In this document: positions 18,047-27,557 of the stretch, piece after piece
How the letters are laid out: each line of letters begins with the position of its first letter
Numbering within the stretch: position 1 is the first letter of the stretch
Assembly: GCA_016788065.1 (NCBI GenBank)
Contig: JAEUTI010000081.1
Coordinates: forward strand, 1 to 64,000
Length of the DNA: 64,000 nt
Direction of reading: 5' to 3'
From: Bacteroidia bacterium
GTDB lineage: Bacteria > Bacteroidota > Bacteroidia > AKYH767-A > OLB10
The notes under the pieces: generated by a model
Told to the model about the DNA's origin: nothing
Databases searched by the model: none
Seen by the model: only the letters and a program-made list of their open reading frames with translations
Made by a program: the position numbers and the translations under genes

Positions 18047-18925
18047 ATGAATCGACAAGCCGGATACATCTTTATTGCACTTGCTATCATAGCAGCAACA
18101 TTTAATTCGTGTTCCAAAGACGATGCAACTGACCATCACGGAATGGATCACAAATTAATTTTCAAATTTGTTTTCGATTCCACACAGGTGAGACTGGATG
18201 CATTTGGAAATCCTTCAACAGTTCCTTCTAACCATGGTGCTCAATCACCACGATTCAACAAAATGAGTGCGCATTATATGGAATTGGCTCCCGGAGCATT
18301 TACCGCATTGGGTGCCGGTGAAATTTTATATCATCATGATGAAACAACTGCAGGGGGAACATCGGCAATTGATTTTGTTAAATCGAATCCAGTAGGTAAC
18401 AATGAAGTATTTTTTTCAATACCATTTTCTGAAGTAACACCCGGAACATACGAATATTTGAGGGTTTCACTGGCATATCAGAATTACGATATAAATGTAA
18501 GGGCGAATGTGTCGGGTACCAATTATGATTTTATTGGTACGATTGCCTCATTTATTGGATTTAATACCTACATCACAGATCTGACGATTAAGGATAGCAC
18601 GATTCAGGTTAATTCGAATAAGTTGCAGGGTTTTTGGGCATTTGAATCCCAATATGGGGTAAGTCAGGGACAAGCTGCAGGCACCACAGTGCCTAATCCT
18701 ATATTTGCTACGTCACCCATACCTGCAGGTTCCTGTGTTGTTACAGCCGCATTCTCCTCTCCATTGGTGATTCCTGCAGAACCAACCGCTGATGTTGTGA
18801 TAACTGTTTCGTTGTCGACTAACAATTCATTTGAATGGATCGAAAATTCGACTCCCGGTTATTATGAACCCCTTGCCGGTGATCAGGTTGTGGATATGGG
18901 AATCCGGGGTATGGTTTTGGAATAA
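18047..18925 (+). CDS. Lipoprotein of unknown function (MbnP-like pattern possible)
   Basis: A 292-residue protein with a lipoprotein signal: hydrophobic IFIALAIIAATF followed by NSCSKDD, where C22 is the probable lipidated cysteine. The mature part starts with a His/Asp-rich stretch (DDATDHHGMDHK), then beta-rich sequence with FKFVFDSTQVRLDAFGNP. The histidines suggest possible metal binding, but no family was recognised with certainty. It is probably at the periplasmic or outer-membrane face. It sits alone between the repeat spacer and a small secreted-protein gene. Confidence 0.82.
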   Translation: MNRQAGYIFIALAIIAATFNSCSKDDATDHHGMDHKLIFKFVFDSTQVRLDAFGNPSTVPSNHGAQSPRFNKMSAHYMELAPGAFTALGAGEILYHHDETTAGGTSAIDFVKSNPVGNNEVFFSIPFSEVTPGTYEYLRVSLAYQNYDINVRANVSGTNYDFIGTIASFIGFNTYITDLTIKDSTIQVNSNKLQGFWAFESQYGVSQGQAAGTTVPNPIFATSPIPAGSCVVTAAFSSPLVIPAEPTADVVITVSLSTNNSFEWIENSTPGYYEPLAGDQVVDMGIRGMVLE

Positions 18926-19031
18926 TACTGGTTTTTGGTTTCATTTTCAGTTGATTGTATAAATTCTCAAACATTTTTTTGCACCGTAATCTCTGAACTG
19001 GTATTCAAAATGAAAAACCGGTAGAATTAGC

Positions 19032-19039
19032 TATTTTTG
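19032..19039 (+). promoter_or_regulatory. Putative -7 box TATTTTTG close to a start codon
   Basis: Fits TAnnTTTG. It ends 7 nt before the ATG at 19047, so a transcript from it would have almost no leader. Confidence 0.5.
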
Positions 19040-19046
19040 CAGCCTC

Positions 19047-19427
19047 ATGAAGAAAATTAACTGTTTGATCACCGGTTTGCTTACCTGGTTACTGATGAAT
19101 GCGTCGGCTTATGCAATTCCTGCAAGCAATGGTGAAAGTTATCAGTTTGTTGTTAGGAGTCATCATGTTACTCCCGGCCGATTTACACATGTGAGTGCCC
19201 CTGCTTTTCATGAAATGCAAGGTGTGTTGGAGTCAGCAAAATCTTTTTCTGGTTTTACTTCTCCACAATTAGTTCACAATGGAATGAAGAAGTTTTCCGG
19301 CACACCACAAGTATTAAGTGAAAAACTTATGTGTGCTGCTTTGAATGGCCTGATAGTTGTCTCTTTTATGAGAAACAATTCCGGTAGTATTGTACTTTAT
19401 TTACAACATTCGGAGCTGTTAATTTGA
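19047..19427 (+). CDS. Small secreted protein of unknown function
   Basis: A 126-residue protein with a signal peptide (KKINCLITGLLTWLLMNASAYA, cleavage probably near residue 23). The mature part has no recognised domain, and composition is mixed, with a hydrophobic segment near the C-terminus (MCAALNGLIVVSFM). A promoter-like box directly upstream supports expression. It is followed by the 41-residue membrane protein gene. It looks like a lineage-specific gene. Confidence 0.62.
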   Translation: MKKINCLITGLLTWLLMNASAYAIPASNGESYQFVVRSHHVTPGRFTHVSAPAFHEMQGVLESAKSFSGFTSPQLVHNGMKKFSGTPQVLSEKLMCAALNGLIVVSFMRNNSGSIVLYLQHSELLI

Positions 19428-19513
19428 GATTTAATTTTTTTAAGTAATTCTTCATCACACTAAACAAGCTGTGATGTATTGAACTGTTTATTAATTATTA
19501 AATCTCAATCAAA

Positions 19514-19639
19514 ATGGAAAACTCAAGTAATAATGAGTCTTCAGGTTCCAAATTCATGGAAGGCTGGGGACTTATGATCATAATTTTAACTGTAGTAATT
19601 GTTGGGCTGGTGGTATTGAAACTAGTCCTTGATATATAA
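19514..19639 (+). CDS. 41-residue single-span membrane protein
   Basis: A short frame opens at ATG 19514 and ends at TAA 19637-19639. The product starts with a polar, Ser/Asn-rich stretch (MENSSNNESSGSKF), followed by a Trp and one hydrophobic helix of about 20 residues (MIIILTVVIVGLVVLKLVL). A strong terminator lies 13 nt after the stop. The defined terminator and clean TM topology argue for a real gene. It precedes the MMPL exporter gene, but the terminator makes it a separate transcript. No family was recognised. Confidence 0.62.
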   Translation: MENSSNNESSGSKFMEGWGLMIIILTVVIVGLVVLKLVLDI

Positions 19640-19652
19640 CAACAACAAATAC

Positions 19653-19702
19653 GGAATTGCCGGTGTCGCGAATATAATCACGCACTGGCAATTCCATTTT
19701 TT
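19653..19702 (+). terminator. Rho-independent terminator after the 41-residue protein gene
   Basis: A GGAATTGCC/GGCAATTCC 9-bp stem (19653-19661 and 19687-19695), with possible extra pairing inside (GCG/CGC), followed by A and six T residues. Confidence 0.8.
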
Positions 19703-19731
19703 AATTTTCATTAGAACTGATTTTTGATATT

Positions 19732-22083
19732 ATGTGGAGGAAATTTGCATCATTAATTCTTAGAAACAGAGTAAGCTGGATCGTTATTATTTTACTTCTT
19801 ACTGGTGTTTTTGGTTTTTTCGGCAGCCGGATTCAGCTATCGTATGAATTTGCTAAAATTCTTCCACAAGGTGATCCTGCCTTAGCAGCATACGATTCGT
19901 TCAAACAAAAATTCGGACACGATGGCAGTGTGATGGTTATTGGATTTGATGCACCTGATTCAATGTCACTCGAATTATTTAATGGCTGGTTTAATCTCGG
20001 AAATGATTTAAAAAAACTCGATGGAATTGAGGAAGTGATTTCCATCGCAAATTTGTACACTATATCCGTTAATGACAGCATTAAGTCATTGAATTTTGAA
20101 CCGGTGGTAAAAAAGGTGGCAGGTAATCAACAGGAGCTTGATAGTCTGACGCAGATTATTTACAACATGCCTTTTTATAACGGATTATTGTACAACAAAG
20201 AAACGGGCTCCACTTTAATGGCTATAACATTTAAACAAAAGGATCTGAATTCAAAACACCGGATCGATTTGGTAAATGCTATTAAAGCCAGGGCAAGCGC
20301 ATTTTCTACTGAAAACGATATAAAAATCCACCTTTCCGGAATGCCTTACATAAGGACATCCGTCATGCAAAAGGTGTCACATGAAATGACACTCTTTCTG
20401 GTATTGGCAATTGGTGTGATGTCGTTGATTTTATTAGTGTTTTTCAGATCTTTTTCTGTGGTATTTTATTCCATTCTTGTGGTGACTATTGGTGTGATCT
20501 GGTCGGTGGGAACTATCGTAATTTTCGGATACAATATCACTATTTTATCCGGACTCATACCGCCATTAATTATGGTCATTGGAATACCTAATTGCGTATT
20601 TCTGATAAATAAGTATCATTCTGAGTATTCACGCCACGAGAATAAAATGAAGGCGCTGAGCAGAATGATAGAAACTATGGGTGTTTCTTTATTTCTTGCA
20701 AATATTACAACTTCCATCGGGTTTGGGGTTTTGTATTTTACAAATAGTTCTTTGCTTACCGAATTTGGTGTTGTAGCAGCAATCAGTGTTATGCTCACCT
20801 ATCTGATTACTTTAATCCTGATTCCCATTATTCTGAGTTATCTGAAAGCACCAGGCTTCCGTCAGGTGAAGCATCTCGAAGCTAAAAGAATCAATTACGT
20901 ATTGAATCTGGTGAATTATCTGGTGACTGAAAAGAGGCATTTTATTTATTACGGAACTGCCATAATTACACTCGTATCAGTTTATGGTATGCTGAAGGTA
21001 AATGTTATCGGGTTTGTGGTTGATGATTTGCCTGAAGGCGATGTGGTTTATAAAGACCTTCGTTATTTTGAAACGAACTTCAAAGGAATTCTGCCATTTG
21101 AAATCATGATTGATACTGAAAAGCCAAACGGAGTGTTCAGTAATTCAGGATCGACACTATATAAAATCAATAAACTTCAGAAGGTTGCCACTGAATATGG
21201 AGTTTTTTCACGACCCTTATCTTTGATCGAAGGAATTAAGTTTTCACATCAGCAACTAAATGGAGGTGAAGCTAAAAAATATGTATTGCCCGGAGCAATG
21301 GGATTGCAGGAAGTGGCATCCTACAAAATTGATCAGTCGGCAGGTTTAGTCCGATCCAATGCTTTTGTTGATTCTACAAAACAATACGCCCGAATTTCCA
21401 TGCAAATCGCCGATATAGGATCACAAAAAACAGATGAATTAATAGCGGCACTTAAAATAAGAACCGATTCTATATTTTCACCTGAAGAATTTAATGTTTC
21501 ATTTACAGGGCACAGTCTCATGTTTCTGAGAGGCAATGATTACCTGTTGCGAAATCTGCTGGAGAGTCTGCTGATAGAAATTCTCCTGATCACCATTGTA
21601 GGACTTGCGCTATTCCGTTCTTTGAGAATTATTCTGCTGTCTAAATTGCCCTGTTTAATTCCTTTGATAATTACAGCGGGTATTATGGGATTTCTTGACA
21701 TCAGATTCAAGCCATCGACTATCCTGATATTCAGCATTGCATTTGGTATTTCGTCGGATGGAACTATTTATTTCCTTACCCGCTATCGTCATGAACTTAA
21801 AGCAGGGAAGTCGGTAATTGATGCTATTTCTATCACCATCAAAGAAACCGGAATCGGAATGGTTTATACAGCTATTATTTTGTTTTCGGGATTTGCAATA
21901 TTTGCAGTCTCAGATTTTGGAGGTACCGTTGCTATGGGAATACTTTTATCTACAACTTTGCTGGTGGCAATGGTTACAAATCTGTTATTGCTCCCTGCTA
22001 TTTTAGTATCTATTAACAACCGGACTCTGCGTAAGGAACTGGAACAGGAAGCATTGGTTGAATTGGATAATGATGATGACTAG
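19732..22083 (+). CDS. MMPL/RND-family exporter
   Basis: A 783-residue inner-membrane transporter with the duplicated RND layout. One N-terminal TM helix (VSWIVIILLLTGVFGFFG) precedes a periplasmic loop of about 200 residues, then five TM helices (about 220-365), a second single helix near 400, a second loop, and five TM helices (about 620-765). Such proteins use the proton gradient to export lipids, hopanoids or hydrophobic compounds. No membrane-fusion protein or outer-membrane channel is adjacent, which fits the MMPL/hopanoid-exporter group better than tripartite drug pumps. The cargo is unknown. Confidence 0.9.
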   Translation: MWRKFASLILRNRVSWIVIILLLTGVFGFFGSRIQLSYEFAKILPQGDPALAAYDSFKQKFGHDGSVMVIGFDAPDSMSLELFNGWFNLGNDLKKLDGIEEVISIANLYTISVNDSIKSLNFEPVVKKVAGNQQELDSLTQIIYNMPFYNGLLYNKETGSTLMAITFKQKDLNSKHRIDLVNAIKARASAFSTENDIKIHLSGMPYIRTSVMQKVSHEMTLFLVLAIGVMSLILLVFFRSFSVVFYSILVVTIGVIWSVGTIVIFGYNITILSGLIPPLIMVIGIPNCVFLINKYHSEYSRHENKMKALSRMIETMGVSLFLANITTSIGFGVLYFTNSSLLTEFGVVAAISVMLTYLITLILIPIILSYLKAPGFRQVKHLEAKRINYVLNLVNYLVTEKRHFIYYGTAIITLVSVYGMLKVNVIGFVVDDLPEGDVVYKDLRYFETNFKGILPFEIMIDTEKPNGVFSNSGSTLYKINKLQKVATEYGVFSRPLSLIEGIKFSHQQLNGGEAKKYVLPGAMGLQEVASYKIDQSAGLVRSNAFVDSTKQYARISMQIADIGSQKTDELIAALKIRTDSIFSPEEFNVSFTGHSLMFLRGNDYLLRNLLESLLIEILLITIVGLALFRSLRIILLSKLPCLIPLIITAGIMGFLDIRFKPSTILIFSIAFGISSDGTIYFLTRYRHELKAGKSVIDAISITIKETGIGMVYTAIILFSGFAIFAVSDFGGTVAMGILLSTTLLVAMVTNLLLLPAILVSINNRTLRKELEQEALVELDNDDD

Positions 22084-22131
22084 TGTATCAGACAAAATTC
22101 ACCTTACAATTTCCCGGCGATATTTAGACCT

Positions 22132-25100
22132 TTAACGGAGAATGTTAAATGAGCCTTTCTTGGTTAGGATTTCCCCGTCCAACCATGTTTCTACACTTGT
22201 AAAATAAACATAGGTTTCAATAGGTTGCAATTCTCCACGATAATAGCCATCCCAGCCCTGATTTATATCAGCAGTTTCGAAAACCAATTGTCCAAAACGA
22301 TTGTAAATTTTAAATTCAATTAATTTTTTTATTCCAAATCCATCCACATAAATAACATCATTTTCGCCATCGCCATTTGGAGTAAAGGCAGTTGGAACAT
22401 CAATGGTAGTTATCGGTTTAATTTCAAATTCATAGGTTGATGTTACTTCAAAACATCCAACACCATCTGTGATTGTAACGGAGTAAACGGTATTAACTAA
22501 AGGTTGAGCAACTGGATTCGGACAATCGGTACAACTTAAACCTGTTGCAGGCGTCCAGCTGTAACTGTATCCTGGTCCTTGATCTACATTCAATTGATAG
22601 GTCTGACCAATTACCATAGCAGTATCAAATTGAACTGATGGTGGAGGCAGATAAATAATTACACTGGCAATTGCATTATCAGTACAACCATTTGCATCTG
22701 TTACAGTAACTGTATAATTGGTTGATACATTTGGTGTGGCAATCGGATTTTGAATGGTATCATTATTTAATCCTGTTGATGGGGACCAGCTATAAGCAAT
22801 ACCCCCTGAGCTGGAAAGCTGAACCGGGTTGCCCTGACAAGTATCACCACCTGCTGCGATTGCTTCCGGCAATGGTAAAATGATAAGTGATTTAGAAATC
22901 GTATCGTTACATCCAGTGCTGGAATTTGATATTGCCAAGGTAACAGTGTAAGATCCGGGTGTGGAGTACGTATGTGCAGGAGGCGTTAGTCCGTTGTATG
23001 AAGTTCCATCACCAAAATTCCAGTTGTTGGAAGTTGCATTGGTGGATGTATTTGTAAAGGAAATTTGTTCATTCAAACAAAATAAAGAGTCGGTTCCTCC
23101 AATACTAAATTCAGCGATGACAGGGAAGATGTATATGGGATTGGTGGCAACAGCAGTACAAGCTGAGTCAGGAGACCACAACACTAAACTTACATTGGTG
23201 GTTCCGGATGGCGGATTAATATTGTAAGTGTGAGTAATTGGAGAAATTCCGGGCGATGTAGTTCCATCTCCAAAGTCCCATAAATAGCCTAATACATCAG
23301 AGGTGTCTTTAATGGAGAAGGTTATGCTTTGTCCTTTACAAATTGTATCATTCAATATATTGAAATTCCCAACCGGGCCTTCAACAGTAATGCTTCTTGA
23401 AACAGTGTCGCTGCACCCATTCGTGGTTGTTTCAATAAGTGAAATGGTATATGTTCCCGGTGTTTGATAAATTGTTCCAACGGTTGGATTTCCTACTGTG
23501 GCTACACCATTTCCGAGATCCCATGTTCTGCTTCCAAATATATTTACGATAGATGTATCTGTAATTGATACCAATAAAGGATAACACTTATTGAAAACGG
23601 TATCGGCGGTTGTGACAAAACCTGCCAGCGGATATGATTGGACATAAACGAGACTCGGTTGAGCCAATGTAGCGGTGCAACCAATAGAATCGGTGATAGT
23701 TAGTGAAACATTGAAGAACCCCGGCTGATTGTAAATAGCCGACGGATTACTATTGGTCGAGGTGGTTCCATTACCAAAATTCCAGTTATAGGTAACATCG
23801 CCAAATGCACTTGCAAGAAATTTAACTGAATCACCCACGCAAATATTATTGGAGGATTGCAAGAAGAAATTGGCATCCGGAATAGAAGGTCTTATAGTAA
23901 CCATCATAGAATCTTTACATCCCAAAGCATTGGTAACCACGAGTTGTACCTGCCAATACAATACACCTGTTTGAGTAAATGTATGAGATGGATTCTGCAA
24001 GTTTGATGTTGTGCCATCTCCAAAATTCCATTGCCATTGCGTGATGGTGGTGTCAGAATAAGAACTATCCGTAAAGTTCACCGTTAATGGCAAACAGCCG
24101 TATAATTTATTGGGTTTAAAATAGGATTCAATATCATAAACTGAAATATTTCTTTTCACACTGTCGACACATCCATTTATATCGCGAACAACAAGTTTAA
24201 TCTGGAAGTTACCACCCATCTGATAAGTGTGCGTATCGACCGGTGCTGTGGTAGCGTGAGGAGGCATGTTATCTCCCCAGTACCAGGTGTAGCTGTTGTA
24301 GCAGCTTCCTCCAACACTTGTTGATGAACCAGCATCAAAGTTGGTAACCGAATTTGCACACACTCGTTGGTCTGCTGAAAAGGCAGCATTGAGTGCTCTT
24401 ACATTTACTAAAGCTGTATCAACGTAAGGATCGCAGCCCGATGTGTTATTGTATGCAGTGATGGTTACGAGATAATCGCCAACTGCTGTATAAGTATGGT
24501 TAATATTTGGTGCTGTTGAATTATTAATAATGGTTCCATCTCCAAAATCCCAGGTCCAGTAATCAGCATCTTCAATGGTGCCAATAATAGAATAAGTAAA
24601 TGGCGTGCTGCAATTACCAGTTGTCGAAATATGTGCCAATGGTCCTTTTACAGTTATTGCATTCGCAATGGTGGTGGTTCCTTCGCATCCATTATAAACT
24701 GTTGTAAGGGTTACAGACTGTGGTCCTGTAACTGTATTAAATGACCACACCGGATCCGGACTCGTGTAGCAATGCGACATGATTCCCCCATCGGTGCTGT
24801 AATGCCAGTATTGCGCTGAATCGGCTGCGGGGGTAAGGTCGGTGAATTGAACAGGTGTATCAACGCACACATTATTTGGCACCACGGAAAATGCAGGTGT
24901 GGATGGTTCGCCCACATAAATTGGAATCAGGTAGGAGGTGTCTTTACACCCTGCACTGTTTGTAATCACCAATCGCGCATAATAAATTCCGGGTGTTGTA
25001 TAAGTATGGTTGGGTGATGTTGCAGTTCCATTGTTTATAGCGCCATCACCAAAGGTCCAGTAATAATTTACAATAGGTTCATTAGAAATGCTGCTATCTG

Positions 25101-26505
25101 AAAATGCTACAGTAAGAGGAGCACAACCATGCGAAATATCAGGCATGAAGCGTGCAGTTGGTTTAAAGATGGAATCGGTTCGAACTATAGTATCCTTGCA
25201 ACCATGAACACTCGTTGCAATCAGTTGTGTTTGCAAATAAACATGATCATAGTAAATGGTATACTGATTGGTATCTGCATTCTGATAGGTATGCGAAGGA
25301 TTTATTCCCGTTGAAGTAAGTGAATCACCGAATAGCCAATTGTAAGTACTTCCATTCACCGATTGATTAGTGAACTGAATTGTAGTCGGCCAGTTGCATG
25401 AATAAGAAGGGTTCGTGGTAAAGTCAGCAACAATATTTTCTACCACAATAGTAATTGTTGTATCATCAACGCACGTTCCGGATTGTACCTGCAAAGTCAC
25501 CTGATATACTCCTGGTGTTTGATAGTAGTGTACAGAATCAATTCCTGCTGATCCGTCGCCATAAGTGTAAAAGGGATTTACGCCTGTGGAATTATTACGG
25601 AAAGTTACAGAAGGGCAAACGGTATCATTAACGGCGCCGACAGCAAAGAAGGAAGCCACCGGAGCACTAATTACCACATTGGTTGTTGTGGTTGCGGAGC
25701 AATTGTTATTGTCGGTTACCGTAAGTGTAATCGGATAAACACCATTTGTGGTATATGTATTCAGAGGTGGATTAATTGCAGTTGAAGTATTTCCACCGCC
25801 AAGATTCCATAAGTATGTGAGGCCGCTGCCGGTTGTGGAATTACTTGTTGACAGACCTGCAGAAAAAGAAACTACCAAGGGAGGCAGGCAGGCAGCAGGT
25901 GGAGTAGGATTCGTACTCAATACAACATTAGGCTTAACGGAGACATTGATGTATTGAGAACGCGAATAAGATGAATCGCACCCATTTGCATCGGTTACTT
26001 TCAGCGTAGGAGTAAATGCGCCGCCAATAGAATAGGTATAAGAAGGATTTGGATTGTTTCCTGATAAGGTTCCTCCATCGCCATAGGCCCATTCTCTTTG
26101 AACTATAGAGGTGCCTCCTTGTGCAGAAGAGGAATCTTTGAAATTAACGAGTAAAGGAACGCATCCTGACAAGGGCGGTGTTGCACCAAAATAGACATTT
26201 GGTTTACCATAAACAGTAATAGGGAGCGAATAATTAACAGGATTACCCGAAATTAATGCTGTAAATAAAACTGTGTAAGATCCAGGAAGTATGAACGTGT
26301 GAATGGGTGATGCCAGATTTGATCCGGTGCCATCTCCGAAATCCCAATTTATGTTGGTTGCTCCGGGAGGCGAACTGAAAACAACGTTGATAAGCGGTGC
26401 GCATCCTGTGGTCTGACTTGCAGAAATTTGTGCATTACCGGCTTGTGAAAACAAAAAAAGCAGCAAAGTAATTATTGCCCATCTGCAGTTTTTCAGGTTA
26501 TTCAT
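22132..26505 (-). CDS. Giant PKD-repeat protein with gliding-motility (T9SS type B) C-terminus
   Basis: A 1457-residue secreted protein starting at the ATG at 26505, so that the signal peptide (KNCRWAIITLLLFLFSQAGNA, then Q) is N-terminal; an in-frame extension to 26604 has no support. About 14 PKD-like units follow, recognisable by WxFGDGT turns and HTY ends; one near the middle (HYSTDGGIMSHCY) is degenerate. Then come two repeats with YSWSPSTGLN and YSWTPATGLS. The C-terminal ~85 residues (PTAFTPNGDGENDVIYVDG to KKGSFNILR) are the CHU_C/gliding-motility-associated domain used as a type B T9SS signal. It is probably a surface adhesin or filament protein. It converges on the MMPL gene. Confidence 0.93.
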   Translation of the reverse strand: MNNLKNCRWAIITLLLFLFSQAGNAQISASQTTGCAPLINVVFSSPPGATNINWDFGDGTGSNLASPIHTFILPGSYTVLFTALISGNPVNYSLPITVYGKPNVYFGATPPLSGCVPLLVNFKDSSSAQGGTSIVQREWAYGDGGTLSGNNPNPSYTYSIGGAFTPTLKVTDANGCDSSYSRSQYINVSVKPNVVLSTNPTPPAACLPPLVVSFSAGLSTSNSTTGSGLTYLWNLGGGNTSTAINPPLNTYTTNGVYPITLTVTDNNNCSATTTTNVVISAPVASFFAVGAVNDTVCPSVTFRNNSTGVNPFYTYGDGSAGIDSVHYYQTPGVYQVTLQVQSGTCVDDTTITIVVENIVADFTTNPSYSCNWPTTIQFTNQSVNGSTYNWLFGDSLTSTGINPSHTYQNADTNQYTIYYDHVYLQTQLIATSVHGCKDTIVRTDSIFKPTARFMPDISHGCAPLTVAFSDSSISNEPIVNYYWTFGDGAINNGTATSPNHTYTTPGIYYARLVITNSAGCKDTSYLIPIYVGEPSTPAFSVVPNNVCVDTPVQFTDLTPAADSAQYWHYSTDGGIMSHCYTSPDPVWSFNTVTGPQSVTLTTVYNGCEGTTTIANAITVKGPLAHISTTGNCSTPFTYSIIGTIEDADYWTWDFGDGTIINNSTAPNINHTYTAVGDYLVTITAYNNTSGCDPYVDTALVNVRALNAAFSADQRVCANSVTNFDAGSSTSVGGSCYNSYTWYWGDNMPPHATTAPVDTHTYQMGGNFQIKLVVRDINGCVDSVKRNISVYDIESYFKPNKLYGCLPLTVNFTDSSYSDTTITQWQWNFGDGTTSNLQNPSHTFTQTGVLYWQVQLVVTNALGCKDSMMVTIRPSIPDANFFLQSSNNICVGDSVKFLASAFGDVTYNWNFGNGTTSTNSNPSAIYNQPGFFNVSLTITDSIGCTATLAQPSLVYVQSYPLAGFVTTADTVFNKCYPLLVSITDTSIVNIFGSRTWDLGNGVATVGNPTVGTIYQTPGTYTISLIETTTNGCSDTVSRSITVEGPVGNFNILNDTICKGQSITFSIKDTSDVLGYLWDFGDGTTSPGISPITHTYNINPPSGTTNVSLVLWSPDSACTAVATNPIYIFPVIAEFSIGGTDSLFCLNEQISFTNTSTNATSNNWNFGDGTSYNGLTPPAHTYSTPGSYTVTLAISNSSTGCNDTISKSLIILPLPEAIAAGGDTCQGNPVQLSSSGGIAYSWSPSTGLNNDTIQNPIATPNVSTNYTVTVTDANGCTDNAIASVIIYLPPPSVQFDTAMVIGQTYQLNVDQGPGYSYSWTPATGLSCTDCPNPVAQPLVNTVYSVTITDGVGCFEVTSTYEFEIKPITTIDVPTAFTPNGDGENDVIYVDGFGIKKLIEFKIYNRFGQLVFETADINQGWDGYYRGELQPIETYVYFTSVETWLDGEILTKKGSFNILR

Positions 26506-26656
26506 ATTGCTGTTGGAAAGGGTCTGGAACAATAGATTAATAGTTCCTGTAATTATAGGAATATTTTTTGAAACAGCAGCTAAAATCGAATAAATTATAG
26601 CCATTTAGGATTTTATGCAACTTTTTATGAAATTAGCGCATCTGTCTCAAAAATGA

Positions 26657-26664
26657 TATATTTG
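26657..26664 (+). promoter_or_regulatory. Putative promoter: TTAG-N20-TATATTTG
   Basis: TATATTTG fits TAnnTTTG exactly; TTAG at 26633-26636 is 20 nt upstream and is one mismatch from the -33 TTTG. The same TTAG-N20 arrangement precedes the suf operon. The box overlaps a GTG at 26664 that would otherwise extend the next gene. Confidence 0.65.
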
Positions 26665-26702
26665 TGAGAACCTTTGTTTTTGAATCCCCAAACCGGATCG
26701 TT

Positions 26703-27551
26703 ATGCGATTATTGTCTTCTTTTATTATGTTCTCAACCACATTTGCTTTATTTGTGAATGTTCAGGTTATAGCACAACCTGCCAAATGCGGGACGATTGT
26801 AACACCTGAGCAGGTTGCAAAGGAAAAGGCAAAACCTTCATTTGGAAATCAGAAATCAATGTTTGCTCCCACCAAATGTTTTGGTAAAACACTTTCCATT
26901 ACTGCTCATGTTTTTGCGGATAGTCTTGGAAATTACGGCATTACAACTGTCGATATTACAAATTCCGTAACTGCGCTGAATCAGGCATTTGCCCCAATTT
27001 GCATTTCATTTCAGGTTTGCAATGTGAATTATATTCCCAATTATAAATACAATGATTTTTTGCAATCAGCTGATGAAGAGGAAGTGATTTCCCTCTACAG
27101 TGTGCCTAATACCATTAATATATTTTATGCCCGAAAGGTGGAAAGAACTCCCGGAAATCCGGTTGGTGGCTATGCGTATTTTCCGGGTGGTCCCGATTTT
27201 ATTGCACTCTCTAAATCAAGTCTTTCATCCATAATCCATGAGATGGGCCATTTTTTCGGATTGTATCACACATTCGAAACACAATTTGGGTCTGAATTAG
27301 CCAATGGCACCAATTGCGCAACTACCGGAGATCTGGTTTGTGATACCCCTGCCGATCCTGGCCTTGGAAATACTCCTGCACCTGATTGTAATTTATCGCC
27401 TTATATTAAGGATGCCAATAATGAATGGTATGTTCCAATGATTGGAAATACCATGTCATATTACTCCAGTGATTGTGAATGCGGTTTTACTCCCGATCAG
27501 TACAACAGGATGGCATTGAATTATCTGAATAGCCGGTTCTATCTTTGGTAA
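26703..27551 (+). CDS. Secreted M43-like (pappalysin-type) zinc metalloprotease
   Basis: A 282-residue secreted protease. The start at 26703 is chosen because the upstream GTG at 26664 lies inside the promoter box. It has a signal peptide (RLLSSFIMFSTTFALFVNVQVIAQ). The zinc site is HEMGHFFGLYH, the extended metzincin motif HExxHxxGxxH, followed by a Met-turn (NTMSYYS) about 70 residues later. Paired cysteines (NGTNCATTGDLVCDTPADP) match the M43 group. Unlike many relatives it ends soon after the catalytic domain, with no T9SS sorting domain, so it may be released to the periplasm or exported differently. Confidence 0.88.
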   Translation: MRLLSSFIMFSTTFALFVNVQVIAQPAKCGTIVTPEQVAKEKAKPSFGNQKSMFAPTKCFGKTLSITAHVFADSLGNYGITTVDITNSVTALNQAFAPICISFQVCNVNYIPNYKYNDFLQSADEEEVISLYSVPNTINIFYARKVERTPGNPVGGYAYFPGGPDFIALSKSSLSSIIHEMGHFFGLYHTFETQFGSELANGTNCATTGDLVCDTPADPGLGNTPAPDCNLSPYIKDANNEWYVPMIGNTMSYYSSDCECGFTPDQYNRMALNYLNSRFYLW

Positions 27552-27557
27552 AAAAAA

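Noticed and set aside
26664-26702. GTG start for the M43-like protease
   Set aside because: The GTG is the last base of the promoter box and would give a non-signal leader; ATG 26703 starts the signal peptide.
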